Source of the DNA: Doris montereyensis
Lineage: Eukaryota; Mollusca; Gastropoda; Nudibranchia; Dorididae
Direction: 5' to 3'
Assembly: GCA_037039925.1 (NCBI GenBank)
Contig: JAXRKP010000261.1
Coordinates: forward strand, 160,001 to 224,000
Length of the DNA: 64,000 nt
How positions within the stretch are numbered: the first letter of the stretch is position 1; every line of letters starts with the position of its first letter. The translations under genes and the position numbers were made by a program. Shown piece after piece: positions 11,395 through 23,349 of the stretch. The notes beneath the pieces were generated by a model. It was not told the DNA's origin. It saw only the letters and a list, made by a program, of their open reading frames with translations, and did not search any database.

Positions 11395-13536
11395 CAGCCG
11401 CTAAGCGTGGCAGCAGCTGGCACTTCCAATCTATCAAGCACGCTTTCAGTTGTGGATAAGAAATCTGGACACTCCTACCTGGTTAACACGGGGGCAGAGG
11501 TATCTGTGTACCCTTCTTCTTTACAAGATCGACGAACTCAACACCCTTCCACTACACTCTCCGCAGCTAATGGGACTTCAATCCGCACATGGGGTAAACG
11601 CAGTATATCATTGACGTTTAGTCCCAAGAGACACTACACCCATGAATTTTACATCGCTGATGTCACACGACCTATCCTAGGTGCAGACTTCTTCACAACT
11701 CATGGACTTGCCATTGATCTTCGTGGCAGGCGCCTTTTGTCGTTGGATAACATTTCTGTTCTCCTCCAAGAAACCAAATCTCCCCTTACTCTAGCAGGTT
11801 TGGGACTTCCTCATCAAAATCGGTATTCTAGCCTGCTTCAACAATTCCCTGAGCTCCTCACTCCATGTTTTCAAAGCTCCATCAACAAACATGGTGTCGA
11901 ACACCACATTGTAACCCATGGCCCTCCAACCCACGCTCGAGCCCGACGTCTAGACCAGCAGAAACTTACTGCTGCCAAAGCCGAGTTCCTGCAGATGGAA
12001 GAAATGGGCATTGTCCGTCGATCGAAATCACCATGGTCTTCTCCTCTCCACGTGGTTCCCAAACCGGATGGCAAATGGCGACCATGTGGTGACTACACGT
12101 TTGAATACATCAACCGAGGATGACCGTTACCCACTCCCACATATTCAAGCTTTTAACAGTCATCTTGCAGGTTGCACAGTCTTCTCTAAGATTGATTTGA
12201 TCAGAGGCTATCATCAGATTCCCATGGCTCCATCATCCATAGCAAAGACAGCTGTGATCACTCCTTTTGGACTCTGGGAGTTCCTTCGTATGCGGCCTTA
12301 AAAACGCTGCGCAGTCTTTCCAGCGGCTCATGGATGGGATACTCCGAGACGTGCCTTTTGTATTTGTCTACCTTGACGACATTCTAGTTGCCAGCCATTC
12401 CCCACATGCACAATCAACACCTTCAACAACTGTTCACACTTTTGTCTCAAATGGACTGGTCATTAACAAAGAAATGCGTTTTCGGCACATGAACTTGATT
12501 TCTTGGGGCATCATGTTAGTGCTACTGCGAAACTTACTTGCTGCCAAAAGACTCTCACTCACAGGCCTACTCGCTTTCCTTTTCAAAGACATCAATTCGA
12601 CCGGCCTTAAGAAGCCCCTTTTCCTCTACACTGATCAAAAGACATCTCATCCTTCGGACTCGCATGGTTCACACAAGATAAATCCACGTTTCTGTTAGTC
12701 ATCCATGAAGCTTTGTGTGGCATGGACATGACATACGTAAATGGTGCAAGGAATGCCCTGACTGCCAGGCCTCCAAAATTCACAGACACACGCGCTCTCC
12801 ACTCACAGAACGCCTCCCTCCATCCGACAGGTTCTGTAGTCTCCATGTAGACTTAGTGGGACCTCTTACGGAAAGCCAAGGCATGACTTACTTGTTTACC
12901 ATCATTGATCGCTTCACGAGATGGCCTGAAGCAATTCCTGTTCCTGACGCTCAAGCTTCCACATGCGCTTCAGCTCTTCTCCATCACTGGGTTGCAAGAT
13001 TTGGAGTACCTGAGGATATAACTTCTGACCGGGGTAGACAGTTCACCTCCATACTTTGGACCCAGTTAAACATGCTCCTGGGCATTAAAGCCAACACCAC
13101 CACAGCTTACCACCCACAGGCAAATGGAATGGTTGAGCGTCTTCATCGGCAGCTCAAGGCATCACTCCAAAGCTCGCACAACCAGCACTAATTGGTTTGA
13201 TGAGCTTCCAATTGTTCTGTTGGGTATTCGATCATCTTGGAGAGTCGACTCTGACTGCTCACCAGCCGAACTCGTTTATGGCTCGACACTCCGTATACCA
13301 GGTGAATTTTTGCAACCACGTGAGGCACGCTCTGTTGAACCTGACTTGCCGTTCCTAAGACAACTCCAACAAATCATGCGCTTCATTCAGCCACCTCCAC
13401 CAAGATTTCATGGAAAACAAACTGTCTACGTACCTGCCAACTTGGCGTCAGCCGATCATGTGTACGTTCGGAAGGACTCGCACAGACACCCTCTGCAACG
13501 TCCCTATGACGGGCCATATCGTGTTTTAAAATAGAG
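11395..13536 (+). pseudogene. Retrotransposon pol: protease, RT, integrase (RNase H deleted)
   Basis: The protease site reads NTGA (11485-11496) instead of DTGA, so the catalytic Asp is lost. RT blocks follow, including KIDLIRGYHQIP (about 12188), GLKNAAQSFQRL and the catalytic YLDD (12369-12380). The region 12530-12715, where RNase H should be, is far too short for that domain. The integrase keeps the WCKECPDC zinc pair and a full DDE triad at 12850, 13027 and 13135 (D-35-E spacing), then a GPY-type segment, DGPYRVLK. Frame changes occur near 12105, 12297 and 13190. Integrase is the best preserved part. The element could not move by itself. Confidence 0.88.
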
Positions 13537-13837
13537 CGACAAGTACTTCACACTCGACGTGAAAGGACGCACAGAAACAGTCTCAATCGACCGTCTAAAG
13601 GCAGCTCTCGTCGTCACACAGTTAGCTATTCACAAAGACAGAACACCTGTTCCCTGTCCGAGGGAATAACCCTTATCAATCTCCAGGCCAGCTCCGACGC
13701 CTTCGCCTACCCCATCGACAGACAATTCCAGTACCGGTACGACAACTCGCTCTGGCAGAATTCCACAGCGCCCTTTGAGATTTCGCTGACAATAAACTTG
13801 AGCTTCTATATCCTATCGCTCCTACTGTATCCGGCTG

Positions 13838-13849
13838 GGAGGGGGGTTA
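13838..13849 (+). promoter_or_regulatory. Polypurine tract
   Basis: GGGAGGGGGG followed by TTA directly before the 3' LTR is the expected plus-strand priming site. Confidence 0.7.
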
Positions 13850-14032
13850 TGTAGCGACCATAGTGATCTCCCTTACTTGACACTTGACCTTTCAAATTTA
13901 CGGTTGAAGAAAACTTCCGCCAACGAACTAGGAGAAGAAGTCAGCTCACTCATGAGAAACATTTTCATCTTCTACTTTGTTTTATTCTTTAATAAAGTTA
14001 TTAATTAACTGTGTTAATAACTTTGTATCTAA
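13850..14032 (+). repeat. 3' LTR (183 bp)
   Basis: TGTAGCGACCATAGTGATCT through TTTGTATCTAA, matching the 5' LTR. It is followed by AGTAT and then the resumed 22-bp minisatellite. Confidence 0.93.
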
Positions 14033-14812
14033 AGTATCAATCATATTTTTGTATAGTATCAATCATATTATTGTATAGTATCAATCATATTTTTGTATAG
14101 TGTCAATCATATTATTGTATAGTATCAATCATATTTTTGTATAGTATCAATCATATTATTGTATAGTATCAATCATATTTCTGTATAGTATTAATCATAT
14201 TTTTGTATAGTATCAATCATATTTTTGTATAGTATCAATCATATTTTTATAGTATCAATCATATTTTTGTATAGTATTAATCATATTTTTGTATAGTATC
14301 AATCATATTTCTGTACAGTATCAATCATGTTTTTGTATAGTATCAATCATATTTTTGTATAGTATCAATCATATTTTTGTATAGTATCAATCATATTTCT
14401 GTATAGTATCAATCATATTTTTATAGTATCAATCATATTTTTGTATAGTATCAATCATGTTTTTGTATAGTATCAATCATATTTTTAAAGTATAGAGTAT
14501 CAATCATATTTTTGTATAGTATCAATTATATTTTTGTATAGTATCAATAATATTTTTGTATAGTATCAATCATATTTTTGTATACTATCAATCATATTTT
14601 TGTATAGTATCAATCATATTTTTGTATACTATAAATCATATTTTTGTATAGTATCAATCATATTTTTTATTGTAATCATAGTATCAATCATATTTTTGTA
14701 TAGTATCAATCATATTTTTGTATTGTATCAATCATATTTTTGTATAGCATCAATCATATTTTTGTATTGTATCAATCCTGTTTTTGTATAGTATCAATCA
14801 TATTTTTGTTTT
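14033..14812. repeat. 22-bp minisatellite, right part
   Basis: Same unit and orientation as 9738-10267, about 35 copies with more variants (TTTCTG, TTATTG, short units missing TTG). This half is longer and more varied than the left half. Confidence 0.96.
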
Positions 14813-14813
14813 C

Positions 14814-14880
14814 GATGGCACCAGACAGAATCGAACCCGCAACCTCTTCTTCGACACCCATCGCCTCGCCATGGAAAAAG
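14814..14880 (-). repeat. tRNA-derived SINE head, minus copy
   Basis: On the minus strand GGCGAGGCGATGGG resembles an A box and GCGGGTTCGATTCTG a pol III B box, followed by a T/C-poor tail. It is too short and badly folded for a tRNA gene. The same pattern occurs on the plus strand 60 bp away. Confidence 0.55.
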
Positions 14881-14933
14881 GGTGCACTACGGACCATGCT
14901 TACTACATGCCTTAGCAAAATCAGTTTCATATA

Positions 14934-15010
14934 ACAAGGCGAGGCATGAGGGCTTATGCGGAGGTAGCGGGTTTGATTCTGCCTTGTGTTCACAGTGTTT
15001 TCTTTTTATT
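14934..15010 (+). repeat. tRNA-derived SINE head, plus copy
   Basis: GGCGAGGCATGAGGG (A-box-like), GCGGGTTTGATTCTGCC (B-box-like) and TGTGTTCACAGTGTTTTC. It is related to 14814-14880 but in the opposite orientation, forming a head-to-head pair. Confidence 0.55.
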
Positions 15011-15011
15011 C

Positions 15012-15706
15012 AATTGTATTTGTCTCAACATTTTATTTCAGATGAACGTACATGTATTTCATCACTTTGATTTTAAGATGAAAGTCTGTTATTTTTCTTC
15101 TTATTTTTTTTTTTTTTGGGGGAGAATTATTTTTCTGTTTATTCTAAAAATGTCATGAAGTGTAAACTAAATCAATCATAAAATAAAGTAATACATATAG
15201 GCCTATATCTATGATTATTTATCAATATGAAACTGACACTTTTAACTTTTTCAAAAGTTTTTTTCATAAGTTAGGCTATGTTATACATATTATATCCCCC
15301 TTATTATGCTGGGGTTGTATGTTTTGCTGCAAAACAATATGTACCATAGTTGTGAAAGGCTTGTTTCATTATTGTTATAATAGTAACTATAACTTAATTG
15401 AGTAATTGATAGTTGAAAATATAACATTAAAAAGACATACAATCAACTAACAAAGAAGCACCATGGTATTGGTAAAATGTAATATAATTTTCTCCCCTTT
15501 ATGTATGATGAAAAACATAAATGATAGAAATAACAAAATTCATGTCCCATCTCTCAATTATTTCTCGGTGGTTATTTTGATAATGTTTAAAAAAAATTGT
15601 TTTCCTATTCTTAGATTTACTAAGTAGATTTAGGAAACATTACTTGAACTGTTATAACACATTGTATATGACTTTCTAATCTCCACGTCAATCAAATTAA
15701 TTCATA

Positions 15707-15755
<49 letters not shown>

Positions 15756-16250
15756 TAATGGGTGGTTGAAGAGTGCTACTGGTAGGTCTTATTTCTTTCC
15801 TTTCATTCTTGTTAATGTCTTTCATCTTGCTATATTATCCTCTTCACTCGCCCTGAAGTTACTGCTTGGGGTGGTAAGGGTCAATTTCAAACAAACAAAA
15901 ATATTCAAAGTCCTTGGGGAGCATATTAAATGTACACAATACAGCTGCCCGTAGTGTTTACTAGTAGAACACAGCATCAGTTATTGGTATGTTGAGATAT
16001 AATATTAGCAGGCAGAAGAAGGCACAGCCGCGGCCCATCAATTTAATAATTGATCATGCACCAGTTCCGTAGAAGGCCTTGCAAAATGTCAATGCAGCTT
16101 CATTTTGATTCATTAATTCATCACGTAGATGATAATGCAAAAGACAAGAAGGCATAAATCAGCGTAGGCCATGAATTGATGACGTTGACTGACGATTGCT
16201 GTCTGGTACAAAGCATTAAGCTAAAGCAAGTGAAAGCGTATAGAGAACAG
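15012..16250. other. AT-rich non-coding stretch with (AC)n
   Basis: No coding similarity or clear repeat is seen apart from a perfect (AC)n run at 15708-15752. Short frames here look random. Confidence 0.6.
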
Positions 16251-16261
16251 CATGATGGCCG

Positions 16262-16330
16262 CCACTTTGGTTCACTGTTTAGAACCAGAGGTCGAGGTTG
16301 TCACTGGAAGTGACGTCAGACTTTGAGTCC
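16262..16330 (-). repeat. Short dispersed repeat shared with 5546-5616
   Basis: The reverse complement here and the plus strand at 5546-5616 share, in order, GACTCAAA-type, TGACGTCAC and CTCTGGTTCTAAAC words. The 5.5-kb copy lies next to the hammerhead-like motif, so this may be a stray piece of the PLE terminal repeat. Confidence 0.45.
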
Positions 16331-16703
16331 TATAGGGAAGAGGTGAAGTCCGGCGCAAATGCTGTAATTAGGTCCACAAAGCCCGCCGAAGGCACAAGGA
16401 TAGTAAACACGCGCACGTGTTACTTAATTCAGAAGAAATCTGCCCTTCTTTTGTAGCATTCTATCAGGTGCAATGAAATCAGTACAGCCATTGCAAATGG
16501 TGCTCTGCCTATGGATATTTTAATTCAAAGAACAAAAGACCAGATTTGTCATTTTTCAGTTTTTCGTCGGATCCTACCCGGTAAGAAATCATTAGACTAT
16601 AATATCATGTCTTTTCTATCCTTTCCTTACAATGAATGAACTGACAATCAGTTATAGCTCATGGGTCTATCATTAGACTATATCGTGGGCACGTTGGAAC
16701 AAG

Positions 16704-16723
16704 GGCGTATCATATGATACGCC
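16704..16723. other. Perfect 20-bp palindrome
   Basis: GGCGTATCATATGATACGCC is its own reverse complement. A half copy, TCATATGATACGCC, lies at about 16921-16934 and a degenerate one, GCGTATTATATGTGACGCC, near 16827. Three related sites within 230 bp suggest a repeated binding-site-like motif; nothing coding nearby explains them. Confidence 0.7.
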
Positions 16724-17599
16724 TTTGTCATAAACAACAAATTGATATCTTGAAAAATAGGTTGAAAATTAAATTTAGAATTTGGGCTTATCATGAATTT
16801 AAAGACATTTCATAATAGAATACATGCGTATTATATGTGACGCCCCTTGAATCGGAAACAAAAAAGCTTATCATTTTGTTCCATGAGAATCTCCGTTTTG
16901 CATAACTTTGTAGGGACCTGTCATATGATACGCCTAAAGTCGCTTGAGGTTGAAACGATTAACAAAGAAATATTGATACACAAACAAAAATTGACATGGC
17001 CAAAAGTACGCAAGAAACCCCGATACCTGACCAGGGAGGTCGTTCACGCTTCGCATAATGCAGCACCAGGTTGGGCTTTGTCTGATACGATAAGGCGAGC
17101 GTTAATAGCGGCCGCACTAGAGCAATAAATGCTGATAACGGAATGATGATTCAGCCTGCTTATCTTCGGTCAAGCATTCAGCACAAAAGTTTTATTGACT
17201 TTCTACGTGAGATTCAGCTTTGGGAGTTTTGCACCCCAAAGTTTGCATCTAGTCTTTCGTTCATTCTTCGACACGAGGCAATGTAGTAATACTTCACATC
17301 TCTCTTCTTGTTTCTTTGCTGCGAATTGCGAATTTGATATTGATTAATTTAATGGTCAAATCAGTTTATTATGATTATAATTGATTGATTAATTAAATGT
17401 AGATTGATTGATTGATAACTAAAATTAGTATTTGATGAATGATAGAAGAAGAAGAGAAAGCTTGAGAGAAAGACGGGGGGGAGGGCAGGGGGGGGGGGAG
17501 CGGCGGTTATTTTCCGTGATATAAAGAACTCTTGATAGATCTGTGCTTGTCTTTCATTATACCACAGATGTAAGAAATGGGTCATAAATACACGGAGGG

Positions 17600-17800
17600 C
17601 AGATCTATTGAAAAAGCCTACTGATGCTTTGAGGAAATCGTCCTTTCTTTGCTCAGAACATTTTGAAGCCTCTTGCTTTATATCTCATAGACTGCTTCAG
17701 CAAACAGACATCAGTTATAGCCTGCACACAAACAGACTCAGGAAAACTGCTGTCCGTACAATCTTCAACTTGCCATATCCGCCTTCCTCCATTGCCATCC
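17600..17800 (+). pseudogene. THAP zinc-finger domain fragment of a P/THAP9-like transposase
   Basis: One frame contains FLCSEHFEASCF followed by RLRKTAVRTIFNLP. This matches the C-terminal half of a THAP domain (C-x-x-H-F and the A-V-P-T-I-F-like motif). The N-terminal C-x-C half is not visible in frame upstream. THAP domains bind DNA and form the N-terminus of P-element and THAP9 transposases, whose catalytic domain follows from 18.5 kb on the same strand, so this is probably the same gene. Confidence 0.7.
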
Positions 17801-18165
17801 ACTAGACCACTTCCAAAGAAAAGGATCCAAGCAACAAAATGTACCCAAAGGCACCATCATCACAGTTATCTCGATCGCCCCAACTCCAACATCACCAGAG
17901 ACTGATACCTCAAATGCAGCAGAAAATGTACAACCTATCAAGTGAAAACTCAATCAAGAAAGGGTGTTTGTGGAATCTTTGAGCGCATGGGTATGTGCGT
18001 ACATGAAGGTCATTAATCTTCCATCCTTTTCTCAAAAAGGCTATAATCCGTGTGCGCATCGGTATGACGGCTTCCACCTGAGACGGCGCTGATCTTACGT
18101 CTATTGCCTTCTCACCACCCTCTCCTATAATTGGGCGGGAGTCTCACTGACTGCATCTAGCTCAC

Positions 18166-18390
18166 AATGCCTTACTGTGCGAGTTATAAGATTGATGACC
18201 GGAAAAACCCATGATTCCTGGTGATGTGGGTGGTGGTGCAATGGTATTACTATTAGATTAGGTGAGAGTTTGTATTCGTTGTCTGGAGTCACTTCGTCCC
18301 GTCCTCGTGAAGAGCAATTGTATTTTGCTTCGACTCTACAATATTACTATACGTTATTTCCTCAATAAAGTTTCATTTTATAACTTATAA
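18166..18390 (+). other. Possible second THAP-like start and polyA signal
   Basis: MPYCASYKIDDRKNP is encoded from ATG 18169 and resembles the first residues of THAP domains (M-P-x-x-C-x-x-x-x). The frame stops at once. A CAATAAAG polyadenylation-type signal lies near 18363. It could be the end pieces of an internally deleted copy inserted between the THAP and catalytic parts. Confidence 0.3.
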
Positions 18391-18499
18391 CTCAAGTTGT
18401 TTTGGCGTGAATTGATCATAGATATTTCACAAACGGTAAAAACTTTTCGACTCATGAAAAATTTAAAACCACACAACCACAACTATTGATCAAAATGAA

Positions 18500-19110
18500 G
18501 CATCCTTAAAAGATGTGTTGGAAAAGCATCTACCAGAAACCGCAGTCCAATTTATTCTGACTGAAATCCGCATGTCAAGTCTTGCAGCCAGTGATAGAAG
18601 ATGGACTCCCGACAAGAGCTTTGCGCTTTCCGTTTTCCATGCGAGTCGCAAAGCATATAAGCTGTTGCAACAATTTGTTCACTTTGCCGTCACCAAGGAC
18701 CCTTCAATTGTCTTTGAAAAACATGTCGGTCTATCCCTGCTTCTATGAGTCGATTCTCTCATTAATGAAAATTAGAATAAGTTCGATGAGCGCACCTGAC
18801 AAAGCTTGCTCAATTTGGTTCCATGAAATGGCGATAAAGAGGACATTGTCATATGACCCAGTACACGACCAAAATGAAGGCCTGAAAGATTTTTGGAAAC
18901 AGTGCCAGGACCAAATATCCGCCAGTCATGCTCTTGTTTTTTTTTTTTACCACGGGTCTCTATAGCAACTGGAAGCAACCATTTGCCTATATGCTTTCAA
19001 GAGGGGTTATTAACTACTGAAGGAATTGATTATTGAAGCCATATCGTGTCTCATCCGTATCGGACTGTGCCCGAAAATGTTAATGTCAAGGCGCAACAAC
19101 CAAACTCACT
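18500..19110 (+). pseudogene. P-element/THAP9-like transposase, N-terminal catalytic part
   Basis: Two frames carry RRWTPDKSFALSVFHASRKA and then LPSPRTLQ, IWFHEMAIKRTLSYDPVHDQ and NEGLKDFW. These are the conserved order of P-element/THAP9 transposases: the helix with R-Y/W-T/S-P and the A-L-x-V-F-H block, then L-P-S-x-x-T-L and D-E-M-x-I-K. The acidic residue of the DEM motif is replaced by His-Glu (HEM). The frame changes near 18700, and further similarity (NWKQP-type, KELIIEA, IGLCPK) continues to about 19110, where the minisatellite begins. It is the same gene as 20836-22205, split by the array. Confidence 0.8.
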
Positions 19111-19116
19111 GAGTGA

Positions 19117-20830
19117 GACTGCTGACTGTGTTTACCAACCCCTACCTGACTGTGTCTACCACTCACCCCTACCTGACTGTGAGACTGTGTCTACCACTCA
19201 CCCCTACCTGACTGTGTCTTACCACTGACTGTGTCTACCCCTACCTGACTGTGTCTACCACTCACCCCTACCTGACTGTGTCTACCACCTCTGTGTCTAC
19301 CCCTACCTGACTGTGTCTACCACTCACCCCTACCTGACTGTGTCTACTGTGTCTACCACTTCACCACCTACCTGACTGTGTCTACCACTCACCCCTACCT
19401 GACTGTGTCTACTATTCACCCCTACCTGACTGTGTCTCACCCCTACCTGACTGTGTCTACTATTCACCCCTACCTGACTGTGTCTACCACTCACCCCTAC
19501 CTGACTGTGTCTACCACTCACCCCTACCTGACTGTGTCTACTATTCACCCCTACCTGACTGTGTCTACCATTCACCCCTACCTGACCACTCACCCCTACC
19601 TGACTGTGTCTACCACTCACCCCTACCTGACTGTGTCTACCACTCACCCCTACCTGACTGTGTCTACCACTCACCCCTACCTGACTGTGTCTACCACTCA
19701 CCCCTACCTGACTGTGTCTACTATTCACCCCTACCTGACTGTGTCTACTATTCACCCCTACCTGACTGTGTCTACTATTCACCCCCTACCTGACTGTGTC
19801 TACCACTCACCCCTACCCTGTGTCTACCACTCACCCCTACCTGACTGTGTCTACTATTCACCCCTACCTGACTGTGTCTACCATTCACCCCTACCTGACT
19901 GTGTCTACCACTCACCCCTACCTGACTGTGTCTACTATTCACCCCTACCTGACTGTGTCTACTATTGACACCACTCACCCCTACCTGACTGTGTCTACTA
20001 TCACCCCTACTACCACTCACCCCTACCTGACTGTGTCTACCACTCACCCCTACCTGACTGTGTCTACCACTCACCCCTACCTGTGTCTACTGTGTCTACT
20101 ACTCACCCCTACCTGACTGTGTCTACCACTCACCCCTACCTGACTGTGTCTACTATTCACCCCTACCTGACTGTGTCTACCACTCACCCCTACCTGACTG
20201 TGTCTACCACTCACCCCTACCTGACTGTGTCTACCACTCACCCCTACCTGACTGTGTCTACTATTCACCCCTACCTGACTGTGTCTACCACTCACCCCTA
20301 CCTGACTGTGTCTACTATTCACCCCTACCTACCTGACTGTGTCTACCACTCACCCCTACCTACCTGACTGTGTCTACCACTCACCCCTACCTGACTACTA
20401 TTCACCCCTACCTGACTGTGTCTACCACCCCTACCTGACCTACCACTACCCTGACTGTGTCTACTATTCACCCCTACCTGACTGTGTCTACCATTCACCC
20501 CTACCTGACTGTGTCTACTATTCACCCCTACACCCACTACCTGACTGACTGTGTCTACCACTCACCCCTACCTGACTGTGTCTACTACCACCCCTACACC
20601 ACTCACCCCTACCTGACTGTGTCCCACTACTGTGTCTACCACTCACCCCTACCTGACTGTGTCTACCACTCACCCCTACCTGACTGTGTCTACTATTCAC
20701 CCCTACCTGACCTGTGCCTACCACTCACCCCTACCTGACTGTGTCTACTATTCACCCCTACCTGACTGTGTCTACCACTCACCCCTACCTGACTGTGTCT
20801 ACCACTCACCCCTACCTGGCTGTGTCTACT
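19117..20830. repeat. 27-bp minisatellite inside the THAP9-like transposase
   Basis: About 60 units of CCCCTACCTGACTGTGTCTA followed by CCACTCA or CTATTCA. The period is 27 bp, which keeps reading frame (a 9-residue repeat with HPYLTVS), with scattered partial units of 12-20 bp. The first units at 19117-19200 are more diverged (TTTACCAACCCC) and look like the seed, derived from the transposase coding sequence. Transposase similarity resumes at 20836 right after the last unit. Confidence 0.97.
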
Positions 20831-20835
20831 TAACT

Positions 20836-22205
20836 GGAAATAGGAATGGAAATAGGACGTGTGTCCTCTTCGATCCTCCACATCTCATTAAAAACATAAA
20901 AAACAATTTCAAGGCCCATGGATATTCAATGAATGATAAAACTGTCAAATAGGAGGCATGTCAAAACCTTCTTGGACCACGACACTTCCATGCCTATCCG
21001 GATGGCCCCTAAATTAACCAAAAAAACATATTGACCTACCCAATTTTGCTAAACTTCGAGTAAGCTTACCAGTACAAGTTCTTAACCATACCCTTGCAGC
21101 GGGTATATCAACTCTGGTCAGATTCAAAGCTCTCCCCCCAAGAAGCATCTACGACAGCTGAGTTTGTTGAAAAGTTTGATCAAATCTTTAACTGTTTCAA
21201 TAGTAGAAGTTTCCATTCCACCAGTACTTTGGGGCATGCCATCACAGCTACCTCTGGTCATATGGAATTTCTTCGAAATGCCAAAATGTAGTTTGAAAAC
21301 CTGAAATGCTTGAACAAATCGGGTAGCCTTCCTTGTATTCAAGGCTGGCTTCAAGCTTTCAATGCCCTTAAGATGCTTGGCTTTTGAACGGGAACTTTGG
21401 CGCGATTTTGAATGAGAACTTTAGCTTTCGATTTCTTTTGACTACGAGACTGAATCAAGATTGTTTGGAAACTTGTTTTCCGTTATCAGAGGAAAAGGTG
21501 GGCATCGAGTAAACCCAGATGCACGTGAAATTAGAGCGTCCATACGGCAAGCAATGGTTGAGTCAGTGACAACGACATCCCGTCATCAAAATTGCCAAGC
21601 AGATCTCGACACCACTCTTTTCAGTATGAACCATCTTAGTGCAAACAGTCTTACCTCATACCCAAGGAGACTGACAACAGATGTGCCACGATCGATTCAC
21701 GACATAGTGAGAAACGCGATCTCTGATGTCCCTGATTTAGTCGAACAGCAAAATATAATTGCATATATATATGTGGGCACATTGTGTTAAAGCTTAAAGA
21801 AAAGGTGTGTATGTGCTGCAGCGAATCGATTTCCACCACCACATATCCAAACAAACCCATACACACATTTATCAACGAAAATAATTTTTTTTGCGATGTG
21901 AAAGAGGGGGCTCAAAGCTCCGAGTAATGCTCTCCAAACAATATGCTCGAAGGCTGAGGAACCTTTTCGTAGTTTGGTGTGTTGCCTTGTCTTCACATTG
22001 CTGGAATAAGATGCAGCATCACCAGACAACTCATGGCTGTTTCTTCTCCATCTTGTGGGTTTGACTGGTTTAGATGATTGTGACAAGTGTGACACCATGC
22101 GCCTGGTCGTGACACTGTTTGTAAACATAAGATTGCGTCATCATCTAAAGCTCGAAAATGAGGAAATGATGACCACCGTGAAGAATATCGCAAGAATGGC
22201 AGCAA
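20836..22205 (+). pseudogene. P-element/THAP9-like transposase, C-terminal part
   Basis: The sequence resumes with VLFDPPHLIKNIKNNFKAHG, a signature block of P/THAP9 transposases. It continues through TAEFVEKFDQIFNCFNSRSF, a GHMEFL block, NLFSVIRGKGGHRVNPDARE near 21465-21525 and a terminal TLFVNIRLRHHLKLENEE near 22110-22160. The order matches the family throughout. At least four stops or frame changes occur, for example near 20950, 21290, 21390 and 21790. Since nearby host exons show similar single-base breaks, part of this damage may be technical, but the embedded 1.7-kb array is a real disruption. Confidence 0.82.
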
Positions 22206-22446
22206 CTTTTAAACACCAGTAGACTAACTGCCTTCACTTTCTGTAAGTACTGTAATGTACAATTGTGTCGCATCTTAGCTTTTCATGTAACACTTTATTA
22301 GTTCTCAACAAAATATGTACAAAATTTTTTTAAAGAGCATAAATTGTACTACCTTTTAACAGATAGTGGCGCTATTTACATAACACACCTGGTTTTATGA
22401 TTTTATGCATACCGGTATATGATTATAGATCTGTTATGTGGGTCTG

Positions 22447-22470
22447 TGTGTGTGTGTGTGTGTGTGTGTA
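22447..22470. repeat. (GT)n microsatellite
   Basis: About 12 GT units, just downstream of the transposase end. Confidence 0.9.
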
Positions 22471-22568
22471 TGTTTATAGTCTAATATCCAAACGCATGGG
22501 GATATTGAATACATACACGATCACATGCATACACCTTTGTATAATATGATAGAATAGAATACATACAA

Positions 22569-22678
<110 letters not shown>

Positions 22679-22880
22679 CAGAAACGTTATAAAGAAATAT
22701 CTACTACAATCCGGTACACAATGTATTGCAAACACCGTCTGTAAGGTGGCTGCATTATGTTTACCGTCCTTATAGCAAAACAATGTAGGCGATTCCACTC
22801 GGCGTCCATTGGTTCCAAAGCAATACAACTCTTCCCCTCTTTGGGTTAGGCTGGCTGTGCTGCTGTTTTTGTTGTTGTTG

Positions 22881-23132
<252 letters not shown>

Positions 23133-23349
23133 AGAAGAATAGTATACCTCTCATCAAATCGTTAAATATCCAAATGGTAAGCAGCAGCACAGTACGTGTG
23201 ACCGATCTGACACGCTTTCAAAGAGAGAAGTTCGCATAATTATCTTTTTTTAATGAATTAAAGATTTCGTTAAAAAATTTGACCGACCAGAGGGAGAGAA
23301 TAAAGGGAACGAGGAGACAACTCCCAGTCCCCAAATGAAATACGCTTAC

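Larger units (their letters stand above)
10268..14032 (+). mobile_element. CsRn1-like Ty3/gypsy LTR retrotransposon
   Basis: A 3,765-bp element with both LTRs, a tRNA-Trp-type primer site, gag, protease, RT, integrase and a polypurine tract. It is flanked by the 5-bp repeat AGTAT (10263-10267 and 14033-14037), and both flanks are the 22-bp minisatellite. A tRNA-Trp primer site with a CHCC rather than CCHC gag zinc finger marks the CsRn1 clade. RNase H is almost entirely missing and several frame changes and an internal stop are present, so it is non-autonomous. The two LTRs differ by small indels and substitutions, so the insertion is not brand new. Confidence 0.92.

Noticed and set aside
16847..17128. 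93-codon plus-strand frame near the palindromes
   Set aside because: No recognisable motif, no start context, and composition like its surroundings.
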